Below are positions 1 through 7,324 of a stretch of 11,811 nt of DNA, piece by piece. Source of the stretch: an uncultured Ruminococcus sp. (GTDB lineage Bacteria; Bacillota; Clostridia; Oscillospirales; Acutalibacteraceae). Position numbers and translations under genes: made by a program. Under the pieces are notes generated by a model, which was not told the origin of the DNA, made no database searches, and was given only the letters and a program-made list of their open reading frames with translations. Location: contig CACYDK010000096.1 in the NCBI GenBank assembly GCA_902773155.1, forward strand, positions 1 to 11,811. Reading direction: 5' to 3'. Positions within the stretch are counted from its first letter, which is position 1. Each line of letters opens with the position of its first letter.

Positions 1-2871
1 AAATACAAGAGCAATTTTTCTGCCGCGCTGAACGCCGCGCTTGATATGGCGCGTAAAAAATCCACGGCGAAAAAGCCGGCCACAGTGACAGTCGAGCCCG
101 GTTATTATCAGCTTGACCGCACACTCAAAATCTACAGCGACACTGTTCTCTCAGCCGAGGGCTGTACCCTCCGTCTCTACGGAAACCTGCTGAGAAACGG
201 CTACAACAAAAAGGCCTCGTCGGCCTCAGGCTACAACGGCGCGAAGAATATCACGATAACCGGCGGCACCTGGGACGCTATGGTTCCGTACTCTCAGGCC
301 GGAACCCTGAACTGGCGTATTCAGCATTCCACCATGCGCTTTGCGCATATGAAGAATTTAACTATCAAGGGCTGTAATTTCGTCGGGAATTACAACTGCC
401 ATGATATCGAGATTGCCGGAGTTTATAACGCTAAAATCAATAAGAACAGCTTCACTAACGAAAACCCGGTCAACAATTTCCCGAACGACGGCGGCCGCGA
501 GTCGATCCAGATCGACTGCTGTACTGCCGAGGCTATGCCCGAGTTTGTAAGCTATGACAACACTGCCTGCGAAAAAATAACCATAAGCTACAACAGCTTC
601 AAGAACAAATTCCGCGGCATAGGAAGCCACCACGCAGTTCTCGGAAGACCCTTTGACAGTATCAAGGTTCACCACAACACCTTCGAGAGCATAGGCGGAA
701 TCGCGATCTACGGCGTGTACTGGACTAACTCTAACATCTACAGCAACACGATGACTGATGTAGGCCTAGGTATCGACGTCAGGTCTATGACCACCGGAGC
801 CGGATATAATTTCTACAATCTTGACTACAAAACCTACGAGCAGTGCGACGAAATAGTGCGCGACAGCAAGCTCTACATTCATACGAATACGATCAAGCTC
901 CGCAAGGAGGACAACAATTACACCCGCGCATGCGGAATACGCGTTCTCGGCGAGCATTACGAGAACGACGACCTCATCACCGGCACATCGGCCGGAACCT
1001 ACAAGCTCTACAACGTAAGCATCGGTATCAATTCCAAGGGTCAGGTAAAGCCGAATATAATCTCCGGTAACGTCTCGGTCGGTATACATCTCAACTTCGG
1101 TGTGGATTCCGTTATCAGCGAAAACAAAATCGACCTCACCGAATCAGTCTCCGAGAGTGCGAACGCGATCGAGGTCAAGAGCTGCGAGAATGTGAGCGTC
1201 ACAAATAACGAGGTCAAAAACGGCCCCCTCGAGGCCTCTAAGGGAATCTTCCTGACCTCGGCCGGAACCTACAAGATCAACGGAGAGAACGTGACCGTAA
1301 AGAACAACTCCATCGACAATTTTGTCAATTCCGGTATCTACGTCCAGCGTCAGAACAATCCGGTGATCGAGAGCAACATTATTTCGAACTGTTCCACAGC
1401 CGGTATCGCGGTGCGCGAAAGCTCCGGTACGAACGTCAGAGAAAACACCCTTAAGGATAACAAAACCTACGGAACATACACATTTTCCAAGGCCGAAAAT
1501 ACCCTTTTCGAAAAAAATACCGCCACGGGAAGCTCCTACGGCTACGCTGTAAAAAACTCGTCCGAAACCACCATTTCTCAGAACGACGCAAAGCTCTGTA
1601 CGACGGCGGGCTATTACGCGTTCAGCTCGGCCGATAAGACGCTCATAAAGGACAACACTGTAAGCGAGTGTCCAACAGGTATCCGTCTCGGCGCTACTAC
1701 CGATTCTAAGGTCGAGACAAACGACGTAAAAGAATGCTCGGTGCGCGGCTTCGATATAGCTAAATCCGTGAACTCGGTAATTACCGAAAATACGATCAAG
1801 GACTGCACCGACTACGGCTTTTACGTCGAGACCGGAGCCAACGGCAACACGATCGAGAATAATACGATCAACGGCTCCGCTACAGGCTTTTATGTTACAA
1901 AGTCACTCAACACTACGATCAAGAGCAACACCGTTGAGGAGTGTACCATCCAGGGCGCGTATGTGCTCGAAAACGCCGAAAACACCACCTTTGAGGAAAA
2001 TACCATAAGCGGCGCTCCCATAGGCGTTTACCTTCGCGAGAGCACGGGCAACAGCCTTATTAAGAATACTCTGTCAGCCTGCCGCGATCATGGAGTAATT
2101 ATCAGACAGTGCAGCGGTAATCTGCTTGACGGAAATACGATTGACTGTAATTCCTACGGTGTCCGCCTGAATTACGGCGCGGACAAAACCGTTATGAAGA
2201 ACAATACCATAACGTCAAGCACGGTCGAGCCTGTGTATTTCGTAGGCTCAAGCGATCCCACTATCAGTGTTGAAAAGAGCTTTGAGCTTTATGATAACGT
2301 GCTCAATCCGCCTAAGAAATACAACGCCCTAAAGCTTACGAATTCGACCGTCGCCGCTAGGTGCTACTCTAACTTCAATTCCTCCGGCACAGCCTCAAAA
2401 TACAAGATAAAGGGCGAGAGCGATACGGCTTATACAACCCTCACGCAGCCGGATGTGCTCGACAGCTTCACCCTCGACAATCACGAGGGCGAGACGGTTG
2501 ACCTGAGCTACAGCTGTTCGACCGCGAATATTATGTATCGCGTCACCCGTATCTCCGGCGAGGAGGAGACGCTTCTTGTCGATACTCCCGGTCAGAGCTA
2601 CACCGACTCAAATCCCGTCACGAACGGCGAGGACGTGATCTACAGGGTAACACCCTACAGGCTCTTTACAAGAATAAAATTCCTCGGCACTCCAATGGAG
2701 ATAAAGACCTTCTCCATCCTCGTGACAGAGCCGCCCACGGAGCCTCCCACAGATCCGCCGACAGAGCCTTCCACGGAAGCCGCGACGGACGCGACAGCCT
2801 CAGAGCCCTCCGAGACGACAGCTACCGAAGCTGAAACCGAACCCTCAGAGCCCTCTGAAACAACAGCATAA
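1..2871 (+). CDS. Right-handed parallel beta-helix repeat protein, 5' end outside the window
   Basis: The reading frame is open from base 1, and the codons before the first ATG (base 46) already look like the start of a pectate-lyase-type fold: an amphipathic stretch FSAALNAALDMA, then VTVEPGYYQLD and LKIYSDTVL, the usual entry strands of such beta-helices. The ATG at 46 is therefore probably internal, and the true start and any signal peptide are upstream. The visible 956 residues hold many rungs of about 22-24 residues with an Asn-rich turn (NxI or NTI), typical of NosD/pectate-lyase-like solenoids. Bases 490-515 encode an ESIQID segment. Bases about 2450-2724 encode an all-beta, FnIII- or Ig-like module, followed by a 48-residue Thr/Pro/Glu/Ser tail. 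There is no LPXTG motif, dockerin, SLH domain or terminal membrane helix. It is probably an extracellular polysaccharide-acting or carbohydrate-binding protein, but substrate and catalytic residues cannot be assigned. The fold is confident; the function is not. Confidence 0.85.
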   Translation, partial: KYKSNFSAALNAALDMARKKSTAKKPATVTVEPGYYQLDRTLKIYSDTVLSAEGCTLRLYGNLLRNGYNKKASSASGYNGAKNITITGGTWDAMVPYSQAGTLNWRIQHSTMRFAHMKNLTIKGCNFVGNYNCHDIEIAGVYNAKINKNSFTNENPVNNFPNDGGRESIQIDCCTAEAMPEFVSYDNTACEKITISYNSFKNKFRGIGSHHAVLGRPFDSIKVHHNTFESIGGIAIYGVYWTNSNIYSNTMTDVGLGIDVRSMTTGAGYNFYNLDYKTYEQCDEIVRDSKLYIHTNTIKLRKEDNNYTRACGIRVLGEHYENDDLITGTSAGTYKLYNVSIGINSKGQVKPNIISGNVSVGIHLNFGVDSVISENKIDLTESVSESANAIEVKSCENVSVTNNEVKNGPLEASKGIFLTSAGTYKINGENVTVKNNSIDNFVNSGIYVQRQNNPVIESNIISNCSTAGIAVRESSGTNVRENTLKDNKTYGTYTFSKAENTLFEKNTATGSSYGYAVKNSSETTISQNDAKLCTTAGYYAFSSADKTLIKDNTVSECPTGIRLGATTDSKVETNDVKECSVRGFDIAKSVNSVITENTIKDCTDYGFYVETGANGNTIENNTINGSATGFYVTKSLNTTIKSNTVEECTIQGAYVLENAENTTFEENTISGAPIGVYLRESTGNSLIKNTLSACRDHGVIIRQCSGNLLDGNTIDCNSYGVRLNYGADKTVMKNNTITSSTVEPVYFVGSSDPTISVEKSFELYDNVLNPPKKYNALKLTNSTVAARCYSNFNSSGTASKYKIKGESDTAYTTLTQPDVLDSFTLDNHEGETVDLSYSCSTANIMYRVTRISGEEETLLVDTPGQSYTDSNPVTNGEDVIYRVTPYRLFTRIKFLGTPMEIKTFSILVTEPPTEPPTDPPTEPSTEAATDATASEPSETTATEAETEPSEPSETTA
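2725..2796 (+). repeat. 12-base tandem repeat encoding TEPP-type units
   Basis: Six consecutive 12-base units encode TEPP, TEPP, TDPP, TEPS, TEAA and TDAT. They begin the 48-residue tail of the beta-helix protein, and the remaining codons to the stop are also almost only Thr, Ser, Glu, Ala and Pro. Such runs are common as extended, protease-resistant linkers between modules of secreted proteins in Ruminococcus-like bacteria. Here no module follows the linker. Confidence 0.8.
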
Positions 2872-2877
2872 CAAAAG

Positions 2878-2917
2878 AACGGACAAATCCCGAGAAATTG
2901 AGATTTGTCCGTTTTTT
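2878..2917. terminator. Intrinsic terminator, probably bidirectional, between convergent genes
   Basis: A perfect 12-base stem (2878-2889 pairing with 2902-2913) encloses a 12-base loop. On the + strand a run of six T follows the last stem G (2912-2917), terminating the beta-helix gene whose stop is only 6 bases upstream. On the - strand the hairpin is followed by TCTTTTGT, a weaker T-rich tract that could end hisF transcription. Confidence 0.85.
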
Positions 2918-2924
2918 CAGATAA

Positions 2925-3680
2925 TTATACTCTTACCGAAATGCCTCTTCCGGCCAGGTATTCTTTGAGCTTCGGGATCGGTATTTCTCCAAAGTGGAAC
3001 AACGAAGCCGCCAGCACCGCGTCGGCCTTTCCGTCTGTAAGTGCGTCGTAAAAATGCTCGAGAGCTCCCGCTCCGCCGCTGGCGATCACGGGAATCCCGA
3101 CTCTTTCAGAAACCGCTCTTGTAAGCTCAAGGTCGTAGCCCTTTTTTTGGCCGTCCTCGTCCATGCTGGTCAGCAGGATCTCGCCGGCTCCGAGCCTCTC
3201 GGCCTCAACTGCCCATTCTACGGCGTCTATGCCCATCGGAACTCTGCCGCCGTTGATGTATACCTCAAAGCCTCCGGCTCTGCGCTTGGCGTCGATCGCA
3301 ACAACCACGCACTGACTTCCGAATTTGTAGGCGGCTTCGCTGATGAGCTCCGGCCTTTTTATCGCCGCGCTGTTTACGGAAACCTTGTCCGCTCCGGCAC
3401 GCAGGATCTCGTTGAAGTCGTCTACCGTGCGGATCCCTCCGCCAACGGTAAACGGGATGAAGATCGTGTTAGCCACCTTCTCGACCATATCAACAACAAT
3501 GCTTCTCGAGTCGCTCGAGGCTGTGATGTCGAGGAAAACCAGCTCGTCCGCGCCCTGCTTGTCGTACTGAGCCGCGCACTCGACCGGGTCGCCGGCGTCG
3601 ACGAGATTCACGAAGCTCATACCCTTTACGACCCTGCCGTTTTTAACGTCGAGACAGGGGATTATTCTTTTTGCGTACAT
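2925..3680 (-). CDS. hisF: Imidazole glycerol phosphate synthase, cyclase subunit HisF
   Basis: HisF is the (beta/alpha)8-barrel cyclase subunit of imidazole glycerol phosphate synthase. Using ammonia delivered by HisH, it converts PRFAR into imidazole glycerol phosphate and AICAR, the branch point between histidine and purine synthesis. The start chosen, ATG at 3680, gives 251 residues, the normal family length, and the classic N-terminus [20 protein letters not shown]. The two catalytic aspartates fall at D11 (IPCLD) and D130 (VVVAID), the canonical positions. Phosphate-binding loops TVGGGIRT (about 78-85) and [10 protein letters not shown] are present. A GTG 7 codons upstream is in frame but would overlap hisH and add non-conserved residues. 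An AGGGA sequence lies just before the ATG, within the last codons of hisH. The hisH stop is 2 bases away, so translation is probably coupled. Confidence 0.97.
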   Translation of the reverse strand: MYAKRIIPCLDVKNGRVVKGMSFVNLVDAGDPVECAAQYDKQGADELVFLDITASSDSRSIVVDMVEKVANTIFIPFTVGGGIRTVDDFNEILRAGADKVSVNSAAIKRPELISEAAYKFGSQCVVVAIDAKRRAGGFEVYINGGRVPMGIDAVEWAVEAERLGAGEILLTSMDEDGQKKGYDLELTRAVSERVGIPVIASGGAGALEHFYDALTDGKADAVLAASLFHFGEIPIPKLKEYLAGRGISVRV

Positions 3681-3682
3681 AT

Positions 3683-4303
3683 TTATCCCTGCCTTTCGCA
3701 CATAAGAGCAAAGTTTTTGAGCATCTTAAGTCCTATATCGCCGCTTTTCTCGGGATGGAACTGAACCGCGCTTACGTTTTTGTAATGAACCGCGGCGTCG
3801 ATCGCTGTCCCGTATTCTGTCCTGGCGCTAACGATCGAGCTGTCCTTTGCCTTAAGATAGTAGGAATGTACGAAGTACACGTAGGGCTCGCCCTCTATGC
3901 CGTCAAAAATCCCGCTTTTGTCGCTGATCCTCAGGCTGTTCCAGCCCATATGGGGTATCTTGAGCCCTTCGCCCGAGGGGATCTTCCTAACCCTTCCTTC
4001 AAGTATACCGAGTCCTTCGGCTTCGGGACTCTCCTCGCTTCCCGGAAAGAGAAGCTGCAGCCCGAGGCATATTCCGAGGAACGGCTTGCCTGTCGAGATG
4101 AACTCCTTAACGGCCGAGGTTATGTCGGGCTCGTTAAGGGTATCCATTGTATCTCCGAACGAGCCTACTCCCGGCAGGATCGCTCCGTCGCAGCCGAGTA
4201 TCTCTTCTCTGTCCGAGGTTATTTTACACTCCGCGCCGATATGCCTGAGCGCCTTGTACACGCTTTGCAGGTTTCCGGCGCCGTAGTCGATTATGGCTAT
4301 CAT
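3683..4303 (-). CDS. hisH: Imidazole glycerol phosphate synthase, glutamine amidotransferase subunit HisH
   Basis: HisH is the class I glutamine amidotransferase that hydrolyses glutamine and channels ammonia into HisF. The 206 residues match the family length (about 200-210). The sequence starts [15 protein letters not shown], a hallmark of HisH, and has the oxyanion segment PGVGSFG (44-50), the nucleophile C79 in LGICLG, and H183 and E185 in the QFHPEKSG motif, so the Cys-His-Glu triad is intact. A GGAG Shine-Dalgarno sequence lies 5 bases upstream of the ATG. It is the first gene of a two-gene unit with hisF. The leader from the proposed promoter is only about 28 bases, too short for a histidine T-box or attenuator, so control is more likely at the operator repeats upstream. 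No other histidine gene is present in the window. Confidence 0.97.
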   Translation of the reverse strand: MIAIIDYGAGNLQSVYKALRHIGAECKITSDREEILGCDGAILPGVGSFGDTMDTLNEPDITSAVKEFISTGKPFLGICLGLQLLFPGSEESPEAEGLGILEGRVRKIPSGEGLKIPHMGWNSLRISDKSGIFDGIEGEPYVYFVHSYYLKAKDSSIVSARTEYGTAIDAAVHYKNVSAVQFHPEKSGDIGLKMLKNFALMCERQG

Positions 4304-4337
4304 AGTATCTCCGCCTGTCTTTAATATCAGTTCATCA

Positions 4338-4366
4338 ATTTTACCATATTAACCTCACATTTGCAA
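4338..4366 (-). promoter_or_regulatory. Promoter of hisHF (-35 TTGCAA, extended -10 TGGTAAAAT)
   Basis: Read on the - strand, TTGCAA (4366-4361) is followed after exactly 17 bases by TAAAAT (4343-4338), with a TG-plus-one-base extension before the -10. The predicted start of transcription is near 4331, giving a leader of about 28 bases to hisH. The -35 hexamer is the core of the first operator-like repeat, so a bound repressor would block it directly. Confidence 0.65.
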
Positions 4367-4442
4367 GTTTTGACCGCTAAAATCTATAAAACTTGCAAAA
4401 ATAATAAAATCTTACTTCAAAATAGTTGAGTTTTGCAAGTTT
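4360..4442. repeat. Three-copy operator-like element TTTGCAAGTTTT in the divergent promoter region
   Basis: Copy 1 (4360-4371, TTTGCAAGTTTT) and copy 2 (4388-4399, its exact reverse complement) form a perfect 12-base inverted repeat. Copy 3 (4432-4442, TTTGCAAGTTT) is again in copy 1 orientation, and copies 2 and 3 match over 12 bases (4389-4400 against 4431-4442). Copy 1 overlaps the -35 of the hisHF promoter, and copy 3 starts at the last base of the -35 of the rightward promoter. The block lies upstream of both predicted transcription starts, so it should act as DNA and not as an RNA hairpin. The binding protein is unknown; the adjacent RpiR-type regulator is the obvious candidate, and a histidine regulator is the alternative. 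Confidence 0.7.
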
Positions 4443-4454
4443 AAGTGATAAAAT
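4426..4454 (+). promoter_or_regulatory. Promoter of the regulator-cmk-plsC-ispH/S1 operon (TTGAGT, extended -10 TGATAAAAT)
   Basis: TTGAGT (4426-4431) is followed after 17 bases by TAAAAT (4449-4454), preceded by the extended -10 TGA (4446-4448). Transcription should begin near 4461, about 54 bases before the chosen ATG at 4515. Operator copy 3 fills most of the spacer between -35 and -10, which suggests repression by promoter occlusion. Confidence 0.7.
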
Positions 4455-4514
4455 GAATGCTGTAGTACACAGGGCTTTATGCCCATACTCACTGATGTAA
4501 TTGAGGTATATGAA

Positions 4515-5405
4515 ATGGAAGAACATCTTTTACAAAGAATCGAAATGAACGCGGCGTCTTTTTCAAAGGGACAGAGACGTATCGCGGATTATATAGGAGA
4601 GCACTACGACCAGGCGGCTTTTATGACCGCCTCTAAGCTCGGCAAAACCGTAGGCGTATCCGAGAGCACAGTCGTCAGGTTCGCCGGAGAGCTCGGTTAT
4701 GCAGGTTATCCAAAGCTCCAGAAGGCTATGCAGGAGATGATCAGGGATAAGCTTACCTCCGTACAGCGTATCGACGTTACCACAAGCCGCATAGGCTCCG
4801 GAAACGTGCTCGACGCTATTATGAATCAGGATATCGATAAAATCAGACGCACCCTTGAGGAGACCTCTCACGAGGATTTTAACCGCGCCGTAAAGTCTAT
4901 AGTCAACGCCAGGCGAATTTATATCCTCGGCGTGCGCTCAACAGCCTCGCTCGCGCAGTTCCTCGGCTATTACTTTGGCCTTATCTTCGATAACGTCCGC
5001 GTGATCACCGATACCTCCAAGACCCATACCTATGAGCAGCTTTTCCGCATAAGCGAAAAAGACGTTATTATCGGTATCTCATTCCCGCGCTACAGCACTA
5101 TGGCGGTCGACGCTATGTCTCTCGCGCGCGACCACGGCGCAAACGTTATCGCCATAACCGACAGTATGATAAGCCCCTTGGTTGAGATCGCCGACGAGGT
5201 TCTTATCGCCCGAAGCGATATGGCTTCTGTGGTCGATTCGCTTGTCGCTCCGCTGAGCCTTATCAACGCTTTCATAGTCGCCACCGTGCTTGAGAAGAAG
5301 GACGAGGTTTCCGACACCTTCCGCGAGCTCGAGAAGGTATGGAACCACGAAGGAATATACGACACGTCCACCTTGGAAGACATAAACAAAAAGAATAATG
5401 AATAG
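4515..5405 (+). CDS. RpiR/MurR-family transcriptional regulator (N-terminal HTH, C-terminal SIS domain)
   Basis: This is a DNA-binding regulator of the RpiR/MurR family, whose members sense phosphosugars or amino-sugar derivatives through a SIS domain. The chosen ATG gives 296 residues, the usual size, beginning MEEHLLQRIE. A GAGG site lies 8 bases upstream. An in-frame ATG at 4479 has only a poorly spaced AGGG and sits in a small GGGC/GCCC hairpin, so I disfavour it. The HTH_6 domain covers about residues 1-77, with the recognition helix in GVSESTVVRFAGELGY (47-62). The SIS domain spans about 133-263 and starts at RRIYILGVRSTA. The usual SG-containing ligand loop reads SFPRYS (189-194), so the ligand may not be a classic sugar phosphate. 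It is first in the operon, beside the operator repeats, and autoregulation is likely. The ligand is unknown. Confidence 0.9.
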   Translation: MEEHLLQRIEMNAASFSKGQRRIADYIGEHYDQAAFMTASKLGKTVGVSESTVVRFAGELGYAGYPKLQKAMQEMIRDKLTSVQRIDVTTSRIGSGNVLDAIMNQDIDKIRRTLEETSHEDFNRAVKSIVNARRIYILGVRSTASLAQFLGYYFGLIFDNVRVITDTSKTHTYEQLFRISEKDVIIGISFPRYSTMAVDAMSLARDHGANVIAITDSMISPLVEIADEVLIARSDMASVVDSLVAPLSLINAFIVATVLEKKDEVSDTFRELEKVWNHEGIYDTSTLEDINKKNNE

Positions 5406-6624
5406 GGTAGTTGTGATCGGCGGAGGAGCCGCCGGACTAATGGCGGCAGGCTTTGCCGCGTATTACGGAGCCGATGTAAAGCTCCTCGAGAAGATGCACC
5501 GCGTCGGCAGAAAGCTGATGATAACCGGAAAAGGCCGCTGTAATTTGGCAAACAACTGCGACATCGACGCCTTTATGAGCAATACTCCGGTCAACAACAA
5601 GTTTCTCTACAGCGCGATCAACAATTTCCCTCCGCAGGACATCATCGGTTTTTTTGAGGAACAGGGACTAAAGACCAAGACAGAACGCGGTAACCGCGTT
5701 TTCCCCGTATCCGACAAGGCCTCCGACGTTGTCGACGTTATGCGACGCTTCGCCATTAAAAACGGAGCGTCAATAATCAACTCCGAGGTAAGAGCGGTAA
5801 AGGCCGAAAACGGCGCGATAACCGGCGTAGCCACGAATGACGGCTTTATTCCGGCGGATCGTGTGATCGTCGCCACGGGAGGCGTAAGCTACACCCGAAC
5901 CGGCTCGACGGGAGACGGCTACAAATTCGCCCGTTCGCTGGGTCATACGGTCGTTGCGCCCAAGCCCTCGCTCGTTCCGCTCGAAAGCCCCGACAACGAC
6001 TGCAGGCGCATGCAGGGGTTGTCTCTGAGGAATATTTCGCTCAAAATTACCGCGAAAAGCGGAAAGACGGTCTACGAGGATTTCGGCGAGCTTTTATTTA
6101 CCCACTTCGGGATATCGGGGCCGACGGTTCTTTCGGCAAGCTGCAATATGCGGGATTTCTCCGAGGGCTACGTCGCTCACATCGATTTAAAGCCCGCGCT
6201 TTCTCCCGAGCAACTCGACGCGCGTATTCTTCGCGACTTGTCGGAGAATATCAACAGGGACGTATCAAATTCACTGTCCAAGCTTCTCCCGAGAAAGCTT
6301 ATTCCCGTGATCCTGGACAGATGGAAGATATCCCGCGACAAAAAATGTAACTCCGTAACCCGCGAGGAGCGCCGCGCGCTTGTCAGCCTGTTGAAGGATT
6401 TTGATGTGGAGATCATTCGCCCGAGGCCGATCGAGGAGGCAATAATAACCTCCGGAGGCGTCAAGGTAAGCGAGATCAACCCTAAAACGATGGAGAGCAA
6501 GCTCGTCTCAGGCCTCTATTTCGCCGGCGAGGTGATCGACGTCGACGCCTATACAGGCGGATTTAATCTGATGATAGCGTGGTCGACCGGCAGACTTGCC
6601 GGAGAAAGCTCCGCGTATTTATAA
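5398..6624 (+). CDS. HI0933/YhiN-type FAD-dependent oxidoreductase (BaiN-like flavoprotein)
   Basis: A 408-residue flavoprotein of the HI0933-like family, often labelled NAD(P)/FAD-dependent oxidoreductase or BaiN-like. The N-terminal dinucleotide-binding motif GGGAAG is at residues 8-13, followed by the family signature GRKLMITGKGRCN (37-49). An ATGG motif is at 159-162, FTHFGISGP at 234-242, and the C-terminal FAD-binding block GLYFAGEVIDVDAYTGGFN at 372-390. These hallmarks are intact and the length is typical. The ATG overlaps the regulator's stop region by 8 bases, and no Shine-Dalgarno sequence sits at a normal distance (a GGAAG lies about 20 bases upstream). Translation is therefore probably coupled to the regulator. 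The physiological substrate of this widespread family is largely undefined, and membership alone does not indicate a role in bile-acid metabolism. Confidence 0.93.
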   Translation: MNRVVVIGGGAAGLMAAGFAAYYGADVKLLEKMHRVGRKLMITGKGRCNLANNCDIDAFMSNTPVNNKFLYSAINNFPPQDIIGFFEEQGLKTKTERGNRVFPVSDKASDVVDVMRRFAIKNGASIINSEVRAVKAENGAITGVATNDGFIPADRVIVATGGVSYTRTGSTGDGYKFARSLGHTVVAPKPSLVPLESPDNDCRRMQGLSLRNISLKITAKSGKTVYEDFGELLFTHFGISGPTVLSASCNMRDFSEGYVAHIDLKPALSPEQLDARILRDLSENINRDVSNSLSKLLPRKLIPVILDRWKISRDKKCNSVTREERRALVSLLKDFDVEIIRPRPIEEAIITSGGVKVSEINPKTMESKLVSGLYFAGEVIDVDAYTGGFNLMIAWSTGRLAGESSAYL

Positions 6625-6655
6625 AACGCAACAAATATCGAAAGGAATTGAAACT

Positions 6656-7324
6656 ATGTCTATAGCAATCGCAATTGACGGACCCGCCGGAGCGGGCAAA
6701 AGCACAATCTCTAAGGCCGCAGCCAAAAGACTCGGCTTCATCTATATCGACACAGGCGCTCTCTACCGCACGGTAGGTCTCGCCGCCTCGCGCGAGGGGG
6801 TCGATCCCGGCGACGCGGCGGCTGTAGACGAGCTGCTCGGTAAGATCAAGGTGGGGCTCGCCTTCAACGAAAAGGGCGAGCAGATCGTGCTCCTCAACGG
6901 CGAGGATGTTTCGGGTCTGATCCGCACACCCGAGGCCTCGATGATGGCCTCAAAGATTTCCGCCGTTCCTGCCGTAAGAGCTTTTCTGCTCGATTTACAG
7001 CGCAATATGGCTGATACCGACAACGTTATTATGGACGGCCGCGATATCGGCACCGTGATTCTTCCGAACGCAAAGGTCAAGATCTTCCTTACAGCTGCTC
7101 CCGAGGCCAGAGCCAAGCGCCGTTACGACGAGCTCATCGAAAAGGGAATGGACGTCAAATACGAGGATATCCTCGAGGACGTCAAGCAGCGCGATTATAA
7201 CGATATGCACCGCGATATCGCGCCCTTGAAGCAGGCCGACGACGCAATTCTCGCCGACACTACCGAAATCGACCTTGAGGGAAGCATAGACTTGATCGTT
7301 AAGATCATCGAGGAGAATGCCTGA
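6656..7324 (+). CDS. cmk: (d)CMP kinase
   Basis: Cytidylate kinase phosphorylates CMP and dCMP to the diphosphates, feeding nucleic acid and CDP-lipid synthesis. From the ATG at 6656 the protein has 222 residues, the normal bacterial size, and starts MSIAIAIDGPAGAGKST with the P-loop at 9-17. The nucleotide-binding segment IDTGALYRTVG follows. MDGRDIGTVILPNA, the conserved CMP-binding and Arg-Asp-Ile-Gly block, and the lid region EARAKRRYDEL are all present. The frame is open 20 codons further upstream (to 6596), overlapping the flavoprotein gene, but AAGGA at 6642-6646, 9 bases before the ATG, fixes the start. It is separated from the flavoprotein gene by 31 bases and its stop codon shares one base with the plsC start (TGATG), indicating translational coupling. 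Confidence 0.97.
   Translation: MSIAIAIDGPAGAGKSTISKAAAKRLGFIYIDTGALYRTVGLAASREGVDPGDAAAVDELLGKIKVGLAFNEKGEQIVLLNGEDVSGLIRTPEASMMASKISAVPAVRAFLLDLQRNMADTDNVIMDGRDIGTVILPNAKVKIFLTAAPEARAKRRYDELIEKGMDVKYEDILEDVKQRDYNDMHRDIAPLKQADDAILADTTEIDLEGSIDLIVKIIEENA

Noticed and set aside
3681..3701. GTG start for hisF seven codons upstream
   Set aside because: It overlaps hisH, adds residues absent from HisF proteins, and the ATG at 3680 has a suitable AGGGA site and canonical [11 protein letters not shown] start.
2994..3764. A 256-codon open frame on the + strand opposite hisF
   Set aside because: It is antisense to an unmistakable HisF with correct catalytic residues, has no Shine-Dalgarno site or recognisable protein, and is a by-product of GC-biased third positions.
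2925..4303. HisH/HisF as surface-sugar amidation paralogues instead of histidine enzymes
   Set aside because: Both proteins have the canonical histidine-type signatures and lengths, and no nucleotide-sugar or polysaccharide gene is adjacent.
3671..4324. A 217-codon + strand frame opposite hisH
   Set aside because: The opposite strand encodes complete HisH with its Cys-His-Glu triad; the + strand translation shows no domain.
4304..4330. Histidine T-box or attenuator before hisH
   Set aside because: The leader after the predicted promoter is about 28 bases with no specifier stem or terminator hairpin.
4360..4399. Inverted repeat as a transcription terminator
   Set aside because: It is upstream of both predicted transcription starts, lacks a following T run and overlaps promoter elements, so an operator role fits better.
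4479..4514. ATG at 4479 as the regulator start
   Set aside because: Its AGGG is only 4 bases away and the ATG lies in a small hairpin loop; GAGG with 8-base spacing supports the ATG at 4515.
5398..6624. Reading the flavoprotein as a bile-acid dehydroxylation gene (baiN)
   Set aside because: The family is widespread in bacteria with no bile-acid pathway, and none of the other bai genes is present.
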